DNA of 64,000 nt from Chromohalobacter canadensis (GCF_034479555.1 NZ_CP140151.1:1860001-1924000), one strand, 5' to 3'; shown: positions 10,720 to 20,575, numbered from the stretch's first letter. Program-made: numbers and translations. The notes: generated by a model not told the origin, from the sequence alone.

Positions 10720-11471
10720 GCGCCGCGTCACGCATCCTGGTGACGCGCCCCGGCGAGGGCGGCGAGCGGCTGGCCCAGGCCTTGTCGGAGGCGGGGTTCA
10801 CGCCCGCCCGCCCGGCATTGATGCACTTGCAGCCGCTCGGCGTCGACGAGGTCAAGCGCGCTCCCCTGCTGGATGTCGATCAGTACGATGTGGTGGTCGT
10901 GACCAGCCCCTTCGCCGCCGAGTGCCTGGTCGAGTGGCTTGATCGCTATTGGCCGCAATTGCCGCAGGGGCCGCGTTTCTATGCGCTGGGTGTGGCGACG
11001 GCGGCGACGCTTTACCGTGGCCTGGACGTCAAGGCGAGTGTGCCTGACCCCGGTCGGGGCACGACCAGCGAGGCACTGTTGGCGATGCGCTCACTGGCGC
11101 GGCTCGACGGCCAGCGGGTGCTGGTCGTCGGCGGAATGGGGGGGCGCCAGCTGCTCGCGAAGACGCTCGAGACGCGTGGCGCCAGAGCCACCAAGCTGGC
11201 ACTCTATCAGCGCGTTTATACGGCGCCGGACGCGACCGTTGCCAACTGGCTCGCCACGGGCGATTTCACCGCCATGACCGTGACCAGTGGCGAATTGCTC
11301 GAGCATCTGGTTATCTGGTGCGGACAGGCGGCGTTGAACAAACCGCTAATCGTTTCCAGTCAGCGTTTGGCTACACTGGCAGACACGATGGGCTTCGCTT
11401 CGCTATACGTAGCGCAAGGTGCGACCCCCGAGGCCTTGGTGACCGCCGTACAGGAAGTAGGCGACACGTGA
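10716..11471 (+). CDS. hemD: Uroporphyrinogen-III synthase
   Basis: Cyclises hydroxymethylbilane with inversion of ring D. 251 residues. HemD sequences diverge strongly, but [17 protein letters not shown] at the N-terminus, the central [17 protein letters not shown] and the late [13 protein letters not shown] block fit the family. The ATGA overlap with the hemC stop implies coupling. Identification rests partly on position between hemC and hemX. Confidence 0.92.
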   Translation: MSAASRILVTRPGEGGERLAQALSEAGFTPARPALMHLQPLGVDEVKRAPLLDVDQYDVVVVTSPFAAECLVEWLDRYWPQLPQGPRFYALGVATAATLYRGLDVKASVPDPGRGTTSEALLAMRSLARLDGQRVLVVGGMGGRQLLAKTLETRGARATKLALYQRVYTAPDATVANWLATGDFTAMTVTSGELLEHLVIWCGQAALNKPLIVSSQRLATLADTMGFASLYVAQGATPEALVTAVQEVGDT

Positions 11472-11516
11472 CGCGCCGACGTTGATCACGATGAGTTTGA
11501 AAAGGGCTAGCGACAC

Positions 11517-13064
11517 ATGAGCAAACGACAGGATCAGGATGATAAAAACACGCCCACCGATGCGTCGACGTCCGCTGACGAGACGCCTCAGTCGCCGGCT
11601 TCCTCCGAGACTCACAAGGCTGATGCTGACGGCGAGGTAGCCGACGAGACGCGCGGTGCCTCGGACAAGGCGGCGGATGCCGCGTCGTCCAAGGCATCGA
11701 CAACCGACGCCGCGGCGTCCCAGACTTCTTCCGATGCGACGTCAAAGGCGGATGAAAAGACGGACGATGCGTCTCGCAAGGCGAGCGAGACGACATCCGG
11801 AGCCGGCGCATCGTCGGCTACCGCCAAACGTGGCGCCAAGTCCCAGCAAAAAGCGACGGACACCCCGGCCAAGGATACGGGCAAGACCCGCACCGGCGGC
11901 ACGCGCTCATCGTCGGCCGGTGGGGCATCGGCGGGCGCTGCCTCTCACGACAAGACGACGTCGAGTAAAGCCGGCGGCGCCGGCAACGGCACCTCGCCCC
12001 CCTCTGCGCAAACTTCGCAAGGTGGCGGTGGCAACGGGCGTGGCCTGGCCATCGTGGCGCTGATCATCGCCGTGATCGTAGCCATCGTCGTGGCACTGGG
12101 GCTGGGATATGGCTGGAAGCGCTTACAGGCGCAACAGGCCGAACTGGCCAGTGCCGGCGAGGAGAACGCGCAGACCCTCGACACGTTGCGAGAACGTCTC
12201 GACCAGCGAGAGGCGGCGTTCGAATCGCTACAGGGCGATTTTCAGGACTATCGTCAAGACATCGACAAAAATCTCGACAAGGTACTCTCCGAGTTGGCTG
12301 ACGAGCAGGAGGCCGACCCGCGCGAGTGGCTGCATGCCGAGGCCGAGTATCTGCTGCGCCTGGCTAACCAGCGCCTGCAGCTCGAGCGCGACGTCAAGGG
12401 CGCCAAGGCGTTGCTCAAGGCTGCCGATGAACGTCTGACAGATGCCGACAACCCGGCACTGATTCCGGTGCGCCGGGCGATTCAGTCCGAGCTGGCGGCG
12501 CTGGATTCGGTGCCCACGGTGGATCGCACCGGGTTGTATCTGGCATTGATGGCGCAACAGGAACAACTGGCAGGGTTGCCGCTCAAGCAGGACGTGGAAG
12601 AGATGGCCGCGCAGAACGACGACGATTCCTCGCTCGAGGGCGGCTGGCAACAACAGCTCTCCCGCCTGGGCGGCGAGCTCAAGGATCTCGTCGTCATACG
12701 CCGCCACGATGAAGCGCTTGAAGCCCTGGTGACGCCCGAACAGGAGTCCTACCTGCGCCAGAACGTGCGGCTCTTGCTCGAGCAGGCTCAATTGGCCTTG
12801 CTCAAGACCGAGCCCAAGCTCTACCAGGCCAGCCTCGACAAGGCGATCACCCTGATCGACCGCTACTACGACACTGAGCAAGATGCGGTGAACAACTCTC
12901 TCGGGCGCCTTGAGTCATTGCGTGACAAGACCATTCGGCCCGAGCTGCCGGATATCAGCGAGTCGCAGCAGACGCTCAAGGACTTCATCGAGAAGCGTTT
13001 CCAGAATGGCAACGGTGACGGTGGTGGCGAGCAACGTCAGAATGATGAAGGAGACAGTGAATGA
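11517..13064 (+). CDS. hemX: HemX-like membrane protein (uroporphyrinogen-III C-methyltransferase-annotated family)
   Basis: 515 residues in three parts: a hydrophilic N-terminal region of about 170 residues very rich in Ala, Ser, Thr, Lys and Asp; one membrane helix (about 176-200, GLAIVALIIAVIVAIVVALG); and a coiled-coil-rich domain typical of HemX (EWLHAEAEYLLRLANQRLQL). Although often named a methyltransferase, the family lacks the SAM-binding motifs of CobA/CysG, and none are seen here. Its role in heme synthesis is unproven. It lies 45 bases after hemD. Confidence 0.88.
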   Translation: MSKRQDQDDKNTPTDASTSADETPQSPASSETHKADADGEVADETRGASDKAADAASSKASTTDAAASQTSSDATSKADEKTDDASRKASETTSGAGASSATAKRGAKSQQKATDTPAKDTGKTRTGGTRSSSAGGASAGAASHDKTTSSKAGGAGNGTSPPSAQTSQGGGGNGRGLAIVALIIAVIVAIVVALGLGYGWKRLQAQQAELASAGEENAQTLDTLRERLDQREAAFESLQGDFQDYRQDIDKNLDKVLSELADEQEADPREWLHAEAEYLLRLANQRLQLERDVKGAKALLKAADERLTDADNPALIPVRRAIQSELAALDSVPTVDRTGLYLALMAQQEQLAGLPLKQDVEEMAAQNDDDSSLEGGWQQQLSRLGGELKDLVVIRRHDEALEALVTPEQESYLRQNVRLLLEQAQLALLKTEPKLYQASLDKAITLIDRYYDTEQDAVNNSLGRLESLRDKTIRPELPDISESQQTLKDFIEKRFQNGNGDGGGEQRQNDEGDSE

Positions 13065-14290
13065 GAAAGCTGATTCTTCTCATCGTCGTGGGGCTGGCCG
13101 TCGGCGCGCTATTCGGCCAGTTGATGCAGTCGATGCCCGGTTACTGGCTGGTACGCGTGGGGGATACCTCGATCCAGACCTCGTTCTGGCTGGGCCTGGT
13201 GATATTGTTGGCGGTATTTCTTGCCCTGCATTTCCTGCTGCGCGTCCTCCACCGGCTGCGTCGTCCGGTGAGCCGGCTCAAGGTCTGGAATAGCCGCACG
13301 CGCAATCGTAATGCCATGAAGCGTACCGTGAGAGGCTTGGTGGCGCTCGCCGAAGGCCGTTGGAAACGCGCCGAGAAGGATCTGGTCAAGGCGGCGGACG
13401 ATTCCAGCACGCCCTTGGTCAACTACCTTTCTGCGGCGCTGGCGGCACATTATCAGGGGCGTTTTGAGCATGCCGATACGTTACTCAAGCGTGCTCATCA
13501 CAGCACCGAGGGAGCCGATAATGCGGTGGGCATGGTGCAAGCGCAGCTGATGCTCGATCGTCAGCAGTTCGAGGAGGCGCTGGCGACGCTGACGCGCCTC
13601 GAAAAGCAGCTGCCCAATCATCCGCAAGTGCTCAAGCTGCTGCGTCAGGCCTATCTCAGCGTCAATGACTGGGAAGGGCTGCGTCATTTGCTGCCCAAGC
13701 TCGACAAGCAACAGCTGATCACCCAGGAGGAGCGCCGCGAGCTGGAGCAGCGTGCCTATCACGAGTTGATCATGCAGGCGGTCCAGCGCCAGCCCAATGC
13801 CGATGCCAATCGCGTGCGCAACCTGTGGGCCGATATGCCCGACTACCTGCGCAGCGATGTCGAGCTGGTGGTCCTGTATACCGAAGCGTTGGTCAAGGAT
13901 GGCGAAGACGCGATGGCTGAGCGCTTGCTGCGTCATTCCCTCAAGGAGCACTGGGACACGCGCCTGGTACTGCGTTATGGCCTGCTCAACGTGGATGCCG
14001 GGCGTCAGTTGGCGTATGCCGAGAAATGGCTGCAGGAACGTCCCAACGACCCCGATTTACTGCTGAGCCTGGGGCGTTTATCGTTGCGCAACGCTTATTG
14101 GGGCAAGGCGCAGGAATATTTCGAAGCGAGCCAGCGTCAGCGCTCCAGCGGAGTGGTATGCGCCGAGCTGGCGCGGCTTTACGCCAACTTGGGCGAACAT
14201 CAGAAGAGTCAGCTCTTCTATCGTCAGAGCGTGGAGCTGCTCGATCGCTCGTTGCCGGCGTTACCGCAGCCTAGCGAACGCACACGCTAG
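13061..14290 (+). CDS. hemY: Heme biosynthesis-associated TPR protein HemY
   Basis: 409 residues. Two N-terminal membrane helices (about 3-22 and 40-62) are followed by a soluble domain of tetratricopeptide-like repeats, with Leu/Ala spacing clear in LVNYLSAALAAHYQGRFEHA and DLLLSLGRLSLRNAYWGKA. This is the proteobacterial HemY of hemCDXY operons, not the protoporphyrinogen oxidase of the same name. The start overlaps the hemX stop as ATGA. A strong terminator follows 20 bases downstream. Confidence 0.92.
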   Translation: MRKLILLIVVGLAVGALFGQLMQSMPGYWLVRVGDTSIQTSFWLGLVILLAVFLALHFLLRVLHRLRRPVSRLKVWNSRTRNRNAMKRTVRGLVALAEGRWKRAEKDLVKAADDSSTPLVNYLSAALAAHYQGRFEHADTLLKRAHHSTEGADNAVGMVQAQLMLDRQQFEEALATLTRLEKQLPNHPQVLKLLRQAYLSVNDWEGLRHLLPKLDKQQLITQEERRELEQRAYHELIMQAVQRQPNADANRVRNLWADMPDYLRSDVELVVLYTEALVKDGEDAMAERLLRHSLKEHWDTRLVLRYGLLNVDAGRQLAYAEKWLQERPNDPDLLLSLGRLSLRNAYWGKAQEYFEASQRQRSSGVVCAELARLYANLGEHQKSQLFYRQSVELLDRSLPALPQPSERTR

Positions 14291-14310
14291 CCAACGTTTT
14301 TTGCTCTCCT

Positions 14311-14334
14311 GGGCGCCTGCGGGCGCCCTTTTTT
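14311..14334 (+). terminator. Intrinsic terminator of the hem operon
   Basis: Stem GGGCGCC/GGCGCCC with a 4-base loop, followed by six T. It directly follows hemY. Confidence 0.9.
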
Positions 14335-14488
14335 ATCGTCCGTCATGGAGGACGATTCACGGCCTGCAGATGCCTTGTCGGGGTGGCCTGCGGGCCGTTG
14401 GTGTTTCTAGACTCTTGTCCAATCGGTCAAAGTATGGGTAACGTTAGAGATTCCTCCATGACAACAATGATACACATAGGAAAACATC

Positions 14489-15850
14489 ATGGCGCAGACT
14501 CCGCACCGACGTGCTGCCACGTCATCGACGACGCAACAGGACGGCGCCCTGGAGCGTTACTTCGGCATCCGCCGCTATGGCTCGACCCTGCGAACGGAAT
14601 TACTTGCCGGCCTGGCGACCTTCCTGGCGGCGATGTACATCATCGTGGTCAACCCCTCGATCCTGAGTGATGCGGGCATCCCCTTCTCGGCAGGGCTCTC
14701 GGCAACCGTTTTGATCAGTTTCCTCAGCAGCCTGGCAATGGGGTTGTATGCACGTAACCCCATACTCGTCGCGCCCGGCATGGGCATGAACGCGCTGTTC
14801 GCCTATACCCTGGTACAAGGGGCGGGCTTGCCTTGGCAGGTGGCGCTGGGCTGCGTGTTCTGGTCGGGTGTGCTGTTCGCACTACTGGCATTTTTCAACG
14901 TGCGCAAGGCGATCGTCGAGGCGATTCCCGATTCGCTGCGTTACGGCATCACCTGTGGTATCGGGCTGTTCATTACCTTCATCGGTTTCAAGAATGCCGG
15001 TTTCGTCGTTGATGACCCGGCTACGCTGATATCGCTAGGGTCGCTGGACCCCACTTTGATCACCTTCATTGCGGGGATGCTGCTGACTGCGGTTCTGGTC
15101 ACGCTGCGCGTCAATGGCGCGCTGGTGCTGGGGATCGTCATCACCACGTTGGTTGCAGTACCGATGGGGCGCTTGTGGGGCTCGGATGTGATCGTGGCAT
15201 GGAGCGGTCTGGCGGCATGGCCGGATTTCAGCGTCATGTGGCAAGTGGATCTATGGGGCGCGCTCAAGGTCGCCTACTGGCCGTTCATCTTTGTGATGCT
15301 GTTCACCAACTTCTTCGATGCGCTGTCATGCTTCCTGGCGCTCTCGGAAGCCGCTGACCTCAAGGACGACAACGGGCAGCCGCGCAATCTCAAGCGCTCG
15401 ATGACCGTGGATGCCTTCGCCTCGATGATCGCCGCGCCGCTTGGGACCAGTGCCGCGCAGACGTTCATCGAGTCTGGAGTGGGCGTCTCCCAGGGCGGGC
15501 GCACGGGGATCGTCGGTGTCGTCTGTGGGTTGCTGTTTCTTCCGTTCCTGTTTCTGTCGCCGTTGCTGTCGCTGGTGCCGGCGATTGCCACCGCGCCGGC
15601 ATTGGTCATGGTCGGCGTCTTCATGCTAGCCCCGGTAGGGCGCATCGAGTGGCAGAAGATGGATCAGGCTTTCCCGGCGTTTTTGGCGATCATCGTCATG
15701 CCGCTGACGTACTCGATCACGTTGGGCATCGCCTTCGCGTTCTTGAGCTTCGTGGCGATCAAGCTGTGCACGGGGCGTTTGGCCGAGATCAAGCCCGCCA
15801 TGTGGGTGACGGCGGTACTCTGCGCGATCATGCTGGTGACGATGCAGTGA
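14489..15850 (+). CDS. NCS2-family purine (adenine/guanine/hypoxanthine) permease, AzgA-like
   Basis: 453-residue polytopic membrane protein with about 12-14 hydrophobic segments. Characteristic blocks: TELLAGLATFLAAMYIIVVNP, ILVAPGMGMNALFAYT and SFIESG-type TFIESGVGVSQGGRTG, as in the AzgA/GhxP/PurP branch of proton-coupled nucleobase transporters. The exact purine cannot be assigned. The start has AGGAAAA seven bases upstream. The gene stands alone between two terminators. The 155-base leader shows no structure that I recognise as a purine riboswitch. Confidence 0.88.
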   Translation: MAQTPHRRAATSSTTQQDGALERYFGIRRYGSTLRTELLAGLATFLAAMYIIVVNPSILSDAGIPFSAGLSATVLISFLSSLAMGLYARNPILVAPGMGMNALFAYTLVQGAGLPWQVALGCVFWSGVLFALLAFFNVRKAIVEAIPDSLRYGITCGIGLFITFIGFKNAGFVVDDPATLISLGSLDPTLITFIAGMLLTAVLVTLRVNGALVLGIVITTLVAVPMGRLWGSDVIVAWSGLAAWPDFSVMWQVDLWGALKVAYWPFIFVMLFTNFFDALSCFLALSEAADLKDDNGQPRNLKRSMTVDAFASMIAAPLGTSAAQTFIESGVGVSQGGRTGIVGVVCGLLFLPFLFLSPLLSLVPAIATAPALVMVGVFMLAPVGRIEWQKMDQAFPAFLAIIVMPLTYSITLGIAFAFLSFVAIKLCTGRLAEIKPAMWVTAVLCAIMLVTMQ

Positions 15851-15882
15851 GATAGCGTGGTCTGACCGCTAGGCCGTCGACG

Positions 15883-15916
15883 AAAAAGGGCCGCCCCGGA
15901 TGGGGCGGCCCTTTTT
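15883..15916. terminator. Bidirectional terminator between the purine permease and the MscS-type channel
   Basis: Perfect 15-bp stem AAAAAGGGCCGCCCC with a 4-base GGAT loop. A- and T-runs on both sides let it serve the converging genes on both strands. Confidence 0.93.
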
Positions 15917-15953
15917 AGCAAAGCGCCGCCGTAAGAGCGGCGACGCGCGGGAC

Positions 15954-18326
15954 TTAGTTCGGGTCCTCGTCGTTGTCCGGCTTGGTGTGCTCCGGGTTCG
16001 TATTGCTGTCGGCCGGCGCATCGGGTGTGAGCGGTGTGTTCCGCGATTCCGGTTTCTCGTCCACCACTTCGCCCTTCTGGGACAGGATTCGTAGGTTGGC
16101 GGGCGGTGCGTTGCCGTCCTTCTCCTGCCCGAAGTAGAGCGTGGTGTGCGGGAACGGGATCTCGATGCCGGCAGCGTCGAAGTACATCTTGACCAGACGG
16201 TTGTAGGCACGACCCACGCCCCACTGATCGCCCGGCGTGGTCTTGATGATCACGCGGATGTTGACCGAGCTGTCGGCCAGCGCGGTCACGCCCGCTACGC
16301 TGAGGGGCTCAAGCAGCTTGTAGCCGTGTTCGCTTTCCTTGAGAGCGTCGAAGGCGGCCTGCAATTGCTCGATGGCATCGTCGATGCTCTCGCGGTAGGC
16401 GATACCGTATTCGCCGACGTGGTTACCGAATTCGCGCATGTAGTTGGAGACGGTGTCCACCGAGGAGAACGGCACGATGTGGTAGGTACCCGAGAGATCG
16501 CGAATACCCACCGAGCGGATGCCGACGCGTTCGGCCGTCCCGGTGGTGCCGCCTACGGTGACGACATCGCCGGTGTTCATGGCGTTTTCTAACTGGATGA
16601 AGACCCCGGTGATGACATCCTGTACCAGCTTCTGTGAGCCGAAACCGATGGCGAGGCCGAGGACCCCGGCGCCGGCGATCAGCGGGCCGATGTTGATGCC
16701 GATTTCCGCCAATATGATCATCGCCGTCATGGTGATCAAGGCGATCGCCAGGGCGTTGCGGAACAGGGACAACAGTGTCTTGGCGCGGGCTGAAGGTTCA
16801 CCGGCACCGGCATCTGCGTTCAAGCGATGCTCGATCAGGCTAGCGAGGCCGATCCAGGCGGCGATGGCCACCAGCAGGATGATGATCACATTCAGCGTGG
16901 TGCCCACGACATGTATGCCGGCCTCGGAGGCATACCAGGCCGCGAGGTCGAAGACATGCCAAGCGCTGAGCACGAACATCGCCACGACGATCAAGATGAT
17001 CGCGCGAATCACCTTGAGGGTGGTCGGCACGTAGGCGTTGAGACGCGTTTCAAGCAAGGGGAGACGACGCTGGAGGTCCCCGGAGAGGCGAATGCGGCGG
17101 CCGATAAGCTGGGTGAGTACGCCCGAGACCAACATGCCGATGCCGATGATGATGACGGTCTTGAGCGTAGCCATCAGCACGAAGGGCAGCGCCGTCTGCG
17201 GATGCAGCACGGTGACGGCGAAGACCACCAAAGCATAGGCCAAGGCCAGCATGTGCCAGGTGCGGCCCAGCAGACGCAGCGCGAAACGCGTAGCGCTCAT
17301 GTCGGCATTATCGGCGCGTTGCATCAGGGCGTCACGCAGCGGTATGCGGTGTTTGAGGATCACCGTCGCGGCGTAGATCAGCGCTAGCAGCATGATCAGC
17401 GTGCCGAGCCCCTGGCCGAGCGCAGGTGACAGGTTGTAATTGACGATGGGCACAGCAACCAGCATGCCATACCCGATGAAGCCGGCCAGGCGTGCGAGGA
17501 AGCGATTGCAGTATGAGGCCTGTGGCGAGGCGATAGGCATCAGGCGCAGGCCATCGTAATGCGATGAGAACAGCATGCGCAGCGCGGCCTTGAACAGCTC
17601 GATCATCAAGAAGGCGTTCAGGAATAGCGAGAAACGCGTTTCCATGCTGCCCGCCACACCGATGGCAAAGGTCGCCACCAGGTTGCCAACGACATAGGCC
17701 AGTATGACGACGACGACATCCACGATGGCGGCAAGTACGACGGCGATGACGGTGCGTAGCAAGGCGCTTTTTTCAGTGGGCTGCGACGACCATTGGCTGA
17801 GCCTGCGGAACAGTGGTGACGCGATGCGTCGGAGGACGAACAACGCCACGAAGGCCCCGATCACCACCAGTGCGAAATTGAGCGCGGCAATCAGGAACGC
17901 GCTGGTATCAAAGCTCGGCCCACTGGCGCTAGCGTTGCTACTGCTGAACAGGCCGACCACGGCTGCGGCGAGGCTCTTGAACTGATCTCCGAGGCCCCCC
18001 GCGATATGGCTGGTGGCATCGGCCAGGCGGCGAGGGAAGGAAACCTCTTCGGCTGTCTGGCCGCTGGGCGCATCCTCGGCGATCTCTGCGGGAGAGGATG
18101 CCCCTTCGACGTCCAGGGCGTTTTCCTGAGCCGCCTGGGCACGCAGTTGGTCGATGATCGTCTGGCGTGTCTGCTCGTTCTCGAGCATGTCCGCCAGGCT
18201 CGAATAGGCAGGGGTAGCGCCATCCGTGGGTGTCGCGTCCTGTTGAGCCAGGGCCGGCGCCATCACGAAAAGCAGACACAGCAACAACCAACGGCTGAGC
18301 CACGTATCGAGGCGTAGAGTCGGCAC
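15954..18326 (-). CDS. Large MscS-family mechanosensitive ion channel (YbiO-like)
   Basis: 790-residue channel that would release solutes on hypo-osmotic shock. Signal peptide (residues 1-27, cut near ALAQQ), a periplasmic segment, then about ten membrane helices. The pore helix and MscS core are in GVLGLAIGFGSQKLVQDVI followed by GVFIQLENAMNTGDVV, then the beta-domain and the IPFPHTTLYFG C-terminal block; a long acidic, hydrophilic tail ends the protein. GTG at 18326 is chosen because AAGGAGG lies seven bases upstream and it gives a clean signal peptide; an in-frame start at 18368 would place hydrophilic residues first. Confidence 0.9.
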   Translation of the reverse strand: MPTLRLDTWLSRWLLLCLLFVMAPALAQQDATPTDGATPAYSSLADMLENEQTRQTIIDQLRAQAAQENALDVEGASSPAEIAEDAPSGQTAEEVSFPRRLADATSHIAGGLGDQFKSLAAAVVGLFSSSNASASGPSFDTSAFLIAALNFALVVIGAFVALFVLRRIASPLFRRLSQWSSQPTEKSALLRTVIAVVLAAIVDVVVVILAYVVGNLVATFAIGVAGSMETRFSLFLNAFLMIELFKAALRMLFSSHYDGLRLMPIASPQASYCNRFLARLAGFIGYGMLVAVPIVNYNLSPALGQGLGTLIMLLALIYAATVILKHRIPLRDALMQRADNADMSATRFALRLLGRTWHMLALAYALVVFAVTVLHPQTALPFVLMATLKTVIIIGIGMLVSGVLTQLIGRRIRLSGDLQRRLPLLETRLNAYVPTTLKVIRAIILIVVAMFVLSAWHVFDLAAWYASEAGIHVVGTTLNVIIILLVAIAAWIGLASLIEHRLNADAGAGEPSARAKTLLSLFRNALAIALITMTAMIILAEIGINIGPLIAGAGVLGLAIGFGSQKLVQDVITGVFIQLENAMNTGDVVTVGGTTGTAERVGIRSVGIRDLSGTYHIVPFSSVDTVSNYMREFGNHVGEYGIAYRESIDDAIEQLQAAFDALKESEHGYKLLEPLSVAGVTALADSSVNIRVIIKTTPGDQWGVGRAYNRLVKMYFDAAGIEIPFPHTTLYFGQEKDGNAPPANLRILSQKGEVVDEKPESRNTPLTPDAPADSNTNPEHTKPDNDEDPN

Positions 18327-18670
18327 GCGGTAACCTCCTTGTACGGAATGAGTGGCATGCAGCCACATCGTTTATGATGAATTTGCCTGTCAATACTAAC
18401 ACTAGGTGGCTCAGTGCCGAGCGTCGAGCGATGGACGCAGCGTGTCGACGGCTAGGCGTCACGAGAGGAATATGAGCCACCGCTAGCATGATGATAACGG
18501 CTTCAGGCTTTTTTGTACCATACTTGTACGAATCTGTACTGCCTGACACGTTAGTAATACATAGTCAGTATCGTCTTGTTGACGTTGCCTGCTGCATGGC
18601 AGTGCCTCGATTTGCATCGAATATCTCTTCTCGGCATGCTTAAGTCACACTTCCAATAAAGGCACTTCCC
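18327..18670. other. Intergenic region between the divergent channel and betaine-binding genes
   Basis: 344 bases with no convincing gene. The half near 18671 is visibly richer in A and T than its surroundings, as expected for a promoter region. I could not settle on a -35/-10 pair with good spacing for either gene. AAGGAGG at 18334-18340 on the minus strand serves the channel gene. Confidence 0.6.
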
Positions 18671-19531
18671 ATGACTCAGCCATCGATGCGTCTCGCCGGT
18701 CTGGCCTTGATTGCCGGTGCTGGCTTGGCGGCAACCACTGCGCAGGCCCAAGACAAAGGCACCGTTAATCTAGCGTATGTTGAATGGTCTTCTACGGTTG
18801 CTTCTACCAATGTGATGCGGGCTGTGCTCGAGCAAGCCGGTTACGAGGTTGAGCTGTCCTCGCTGTCCGCCGCTGCCATGTGGCAGTCCGTGGCTACTGG
18901 AGACACTGACGCTTTACTGGCCGGGTGGCTTCCGACCACGCATGAGGATTACTACGCTCAACTCAAGGATCAGTTGGTCGATACGGGCGTCAACCTGGAT
19001 GGTACCAAGCTGGGTCTGGTGGTTCCGGCCTATAGCGAGGTCGATTCGATTGCGGACCTCAATGAGCATGCCGATGACTTCGACAACAAGCTCACCGGTA
19101 TCGACCCGGGCGCCGGGATCATGCGCCTCACCGACAAGGTCGTTGAGGAATATGATCTTGACCTGAACCTGCAAAGCGGAAGCGGCGCCACGATGACCGC
19201 AGCACTGAAAAGCGCCATCGCTAACGATGAAGATATCGCCGTGACCGGTTGGACGCCGCACTGGATGTTCGCGCGCTGGGATCTCAAGTACCTGGATGAT
19301 CCCAAGAATGTTTATGGTGGCGCCGAACAGATCCATACCATCGTTCGTCAGGGGCTCAAGGAGGACATGCCGGAGGCCTATGCCATTCTGGATGCCTTCG
19401 AGTGGACCGCTGAAGACATGGGCGAAGTCATGCTGATGAACCAGGAGGAAGACTCCGACCCCTACGAAAACGCCAAGCAGTGGGTGGAGGATAATCAGGA
19501 CATGGTTCAGGAATGGCTGCCAGAGTCATAA
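18671..19531 (+). CDS. Glycine betaine/quaternary amine ABC transporter substrate-binding protein (OpuAC/ProX family)
   Basis: 286-residue periplasmic binding protein. Signal peptide of 26 residues ending AQA. The mature part carries the OpuAC-family tryptophans that form the cation-binding cage: YVEWSST (W39), AAMWQSV, LLAGWLPTTH and VTGWTPHWMF. It would bind betaine, choline or a related compatible solute. No permease or ATPase gene is adjacent, so it either serves a transporter encoded elsewhere or is an extra specificity subunit. Neighbouring the MscS channel suggests an osmoregulatory role. Confidence 0.9.
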   Translation: MTQPSMRLAGLALIAGAGLAATTAQAQDKGTVNLAYVEWSSTVASTNVMRAVLEQAGYEVELSSLSAAAMWQSVATGDTDALLAGWLPTTHEDYYAQLKDQLVDTGVNLDGTKLGLVVPAYSEVDSIADLNEHADDFDNKLTGIDPGAGIMRLTDKVVEEYDLDLNLQSGSGATMTAALKSAIANDEDIAVTGWTPHWMFARWDLKYLDDPKNVYGGAEQIHTIVRQGLKEDMPEAYAILDAFEWTAEDMGEVMLMNQEEDSDPYENAKQWVEDNQDMVQEWLPES

Positions 19532-19574
19532 GTTACCCAGCCTAAGCCTAGGGCCCCTCGGCTCTGGCAACGAA

Positions 19575-19604
19575 AAAAAGCCAACCCCTCGGGGTTGGCT
19601 TTTT
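19575..19604. terminator. Bidirectional terminator between the betaine-binding gene and tmRNA
   Basis: A 14-bp stem AAAAAGCCAACCCC and its complement, with a 2-base gap at the tip. It has a T-run on each strand, and so can end the plus-strand gene and the minus-strand ssrA, whose CCA end is 8 bases away. Confidence 0.92.
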
Positions 19605-19611
19605 CAGTGTT

Positions 19612-19990
19612 TGGTGGAGGCGGGGGGAATTGAACCCCCGTCCGCCGGCACTCACCCATCGGCTCTACATGCTTAGGTCCGTCTTTTAATTTAGCGCCTC
19701 TGGCTCCGACGGGCAGGATCCAGCGACGCGATTCCTCTAAGTTTTAGCGGCTGACGCGAGGACAAAGCCAGCCGCGATCCCATCAATCTGAGCTCGTATC
19801 CCATCGGTGATGAATGGGCACATCACCTCCGGGCCGGACTAGAAGCTAGCAGTTGTTACGCTGCCAGCGCGCCCTGAGCGTAGTTGTCGTCGTTTGCGAC
19901 TATTTGTCGTAACGTTTGATTTACGAGATACGTTACGCTCTCGGCATGCACCTCAGGGATTGTCACCGGCGTCGAAGCCATGTCGCCCCC
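19612..19990 (-). ncRNA. ssrA: Transfer-messenger RNA (tmRNA, SsrA)
   Basis: Rescues stalled ribosomes with SmpB. The 3' end on the minus strand reads as a tRNA-like T-arm (GGTTCAATTCC in a 5-bp stem) and CCACCA; the 5' end GGGGGCG pairs with it as a 7-bp acceptor stem (one G-U). The tag reading frame runs from 19897 down to the TAA at 19856 and encodes ANDDNYAQGALAA. That is three residues (QGA) longer than the ANDxNYALAA of E. coli and Pseudomonas, with the ALAA degron kept. Length about 379 nt, adjacent to smpB as often seen. Confidence 0.96.
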
Positions 19991-20101
19991 GTAAGCGTTT
20001 CTACAGTCTAACAGGTTGGGACGCCCCGAGGCTAGTTCAACCCTGTCGCCACGGCTTTTCGTGGCCATAGGCGTCTTTGTCTCGATGCGCCCTTGTCGCG
20101 T

Positions 20102-20575
20102 TCAGTGGGCGCGCATGATACGGGCCTTTTCGCGATTCCAGTCGCGGGCCTTTTCCGTGGCGCGCTTGTCGTGCATCTTCTTGCCGCGTACCAGCGCGAG
20201 CTCGCATTTGACGAGATTCTTCTTCCAGTACAATTTCAGCGGCACGCATGTATGCCCCTTGTCCTGGGTACGCGAGAAGATCCTGGCGATCTCCTTGCGG
20301 TGCAGTAGCAGCTTGCGCGTACGCGACGGATCCGCCACGACATGCGTGCTCGCGGTGTCGAGCGGCGTGATATGACTGCCTAACAGCCACGCTTCGCCAT
20401 TCTTGATCAGGATGTAAGTATCGGTGAGCTGCGCCTTGCCGGCGCGCATGCTCTTGATTTCCCATCCGGCCAGCGACAGGCCGGCCTCGAAGGTCTCGTC
20501 GATATGGTATTCGAAGCGAGCCTTCTTGTTTTGCGCGATGGTACTTGAGCCGATATTGCCCTTTTTCTTGGCCAT
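20102..20575 (-). CDS. smpB: SsrA-binding protein SmpB
   Basis: Partner of tmRNA in trans-translation. 157 residues with conserved blocks [39 protein letters not shown] and the basic C-terminal tail [15 protein letters not shown] that enters the mRNA channel. It is encoded on the same strand as ssrA, 111 bases upstream of the tmRNA 5' end. Confidence 0.97.
   Translation of the reverse strand: MAKKKGNIGSSTIAQNKKARFEYHIDETFEAGLSLAGWEIKSMRAGKAQLTDTYILIKNGEAWLLGSHITPLDTASTHVVADPSRTRKLLLHRKEIARIFSRTQDKGHTCVPLKLYWKKNLVKCELALVRGKKMHDKRATEKARDWNREKARIMRAH

Noticed and set aside
14335..14488. Purine riboswitch before the permease
   Set aside because: The leader lacks the conserved three-way-junction core bases that I would expect; only an ordinary ribosome-binding site is visible.
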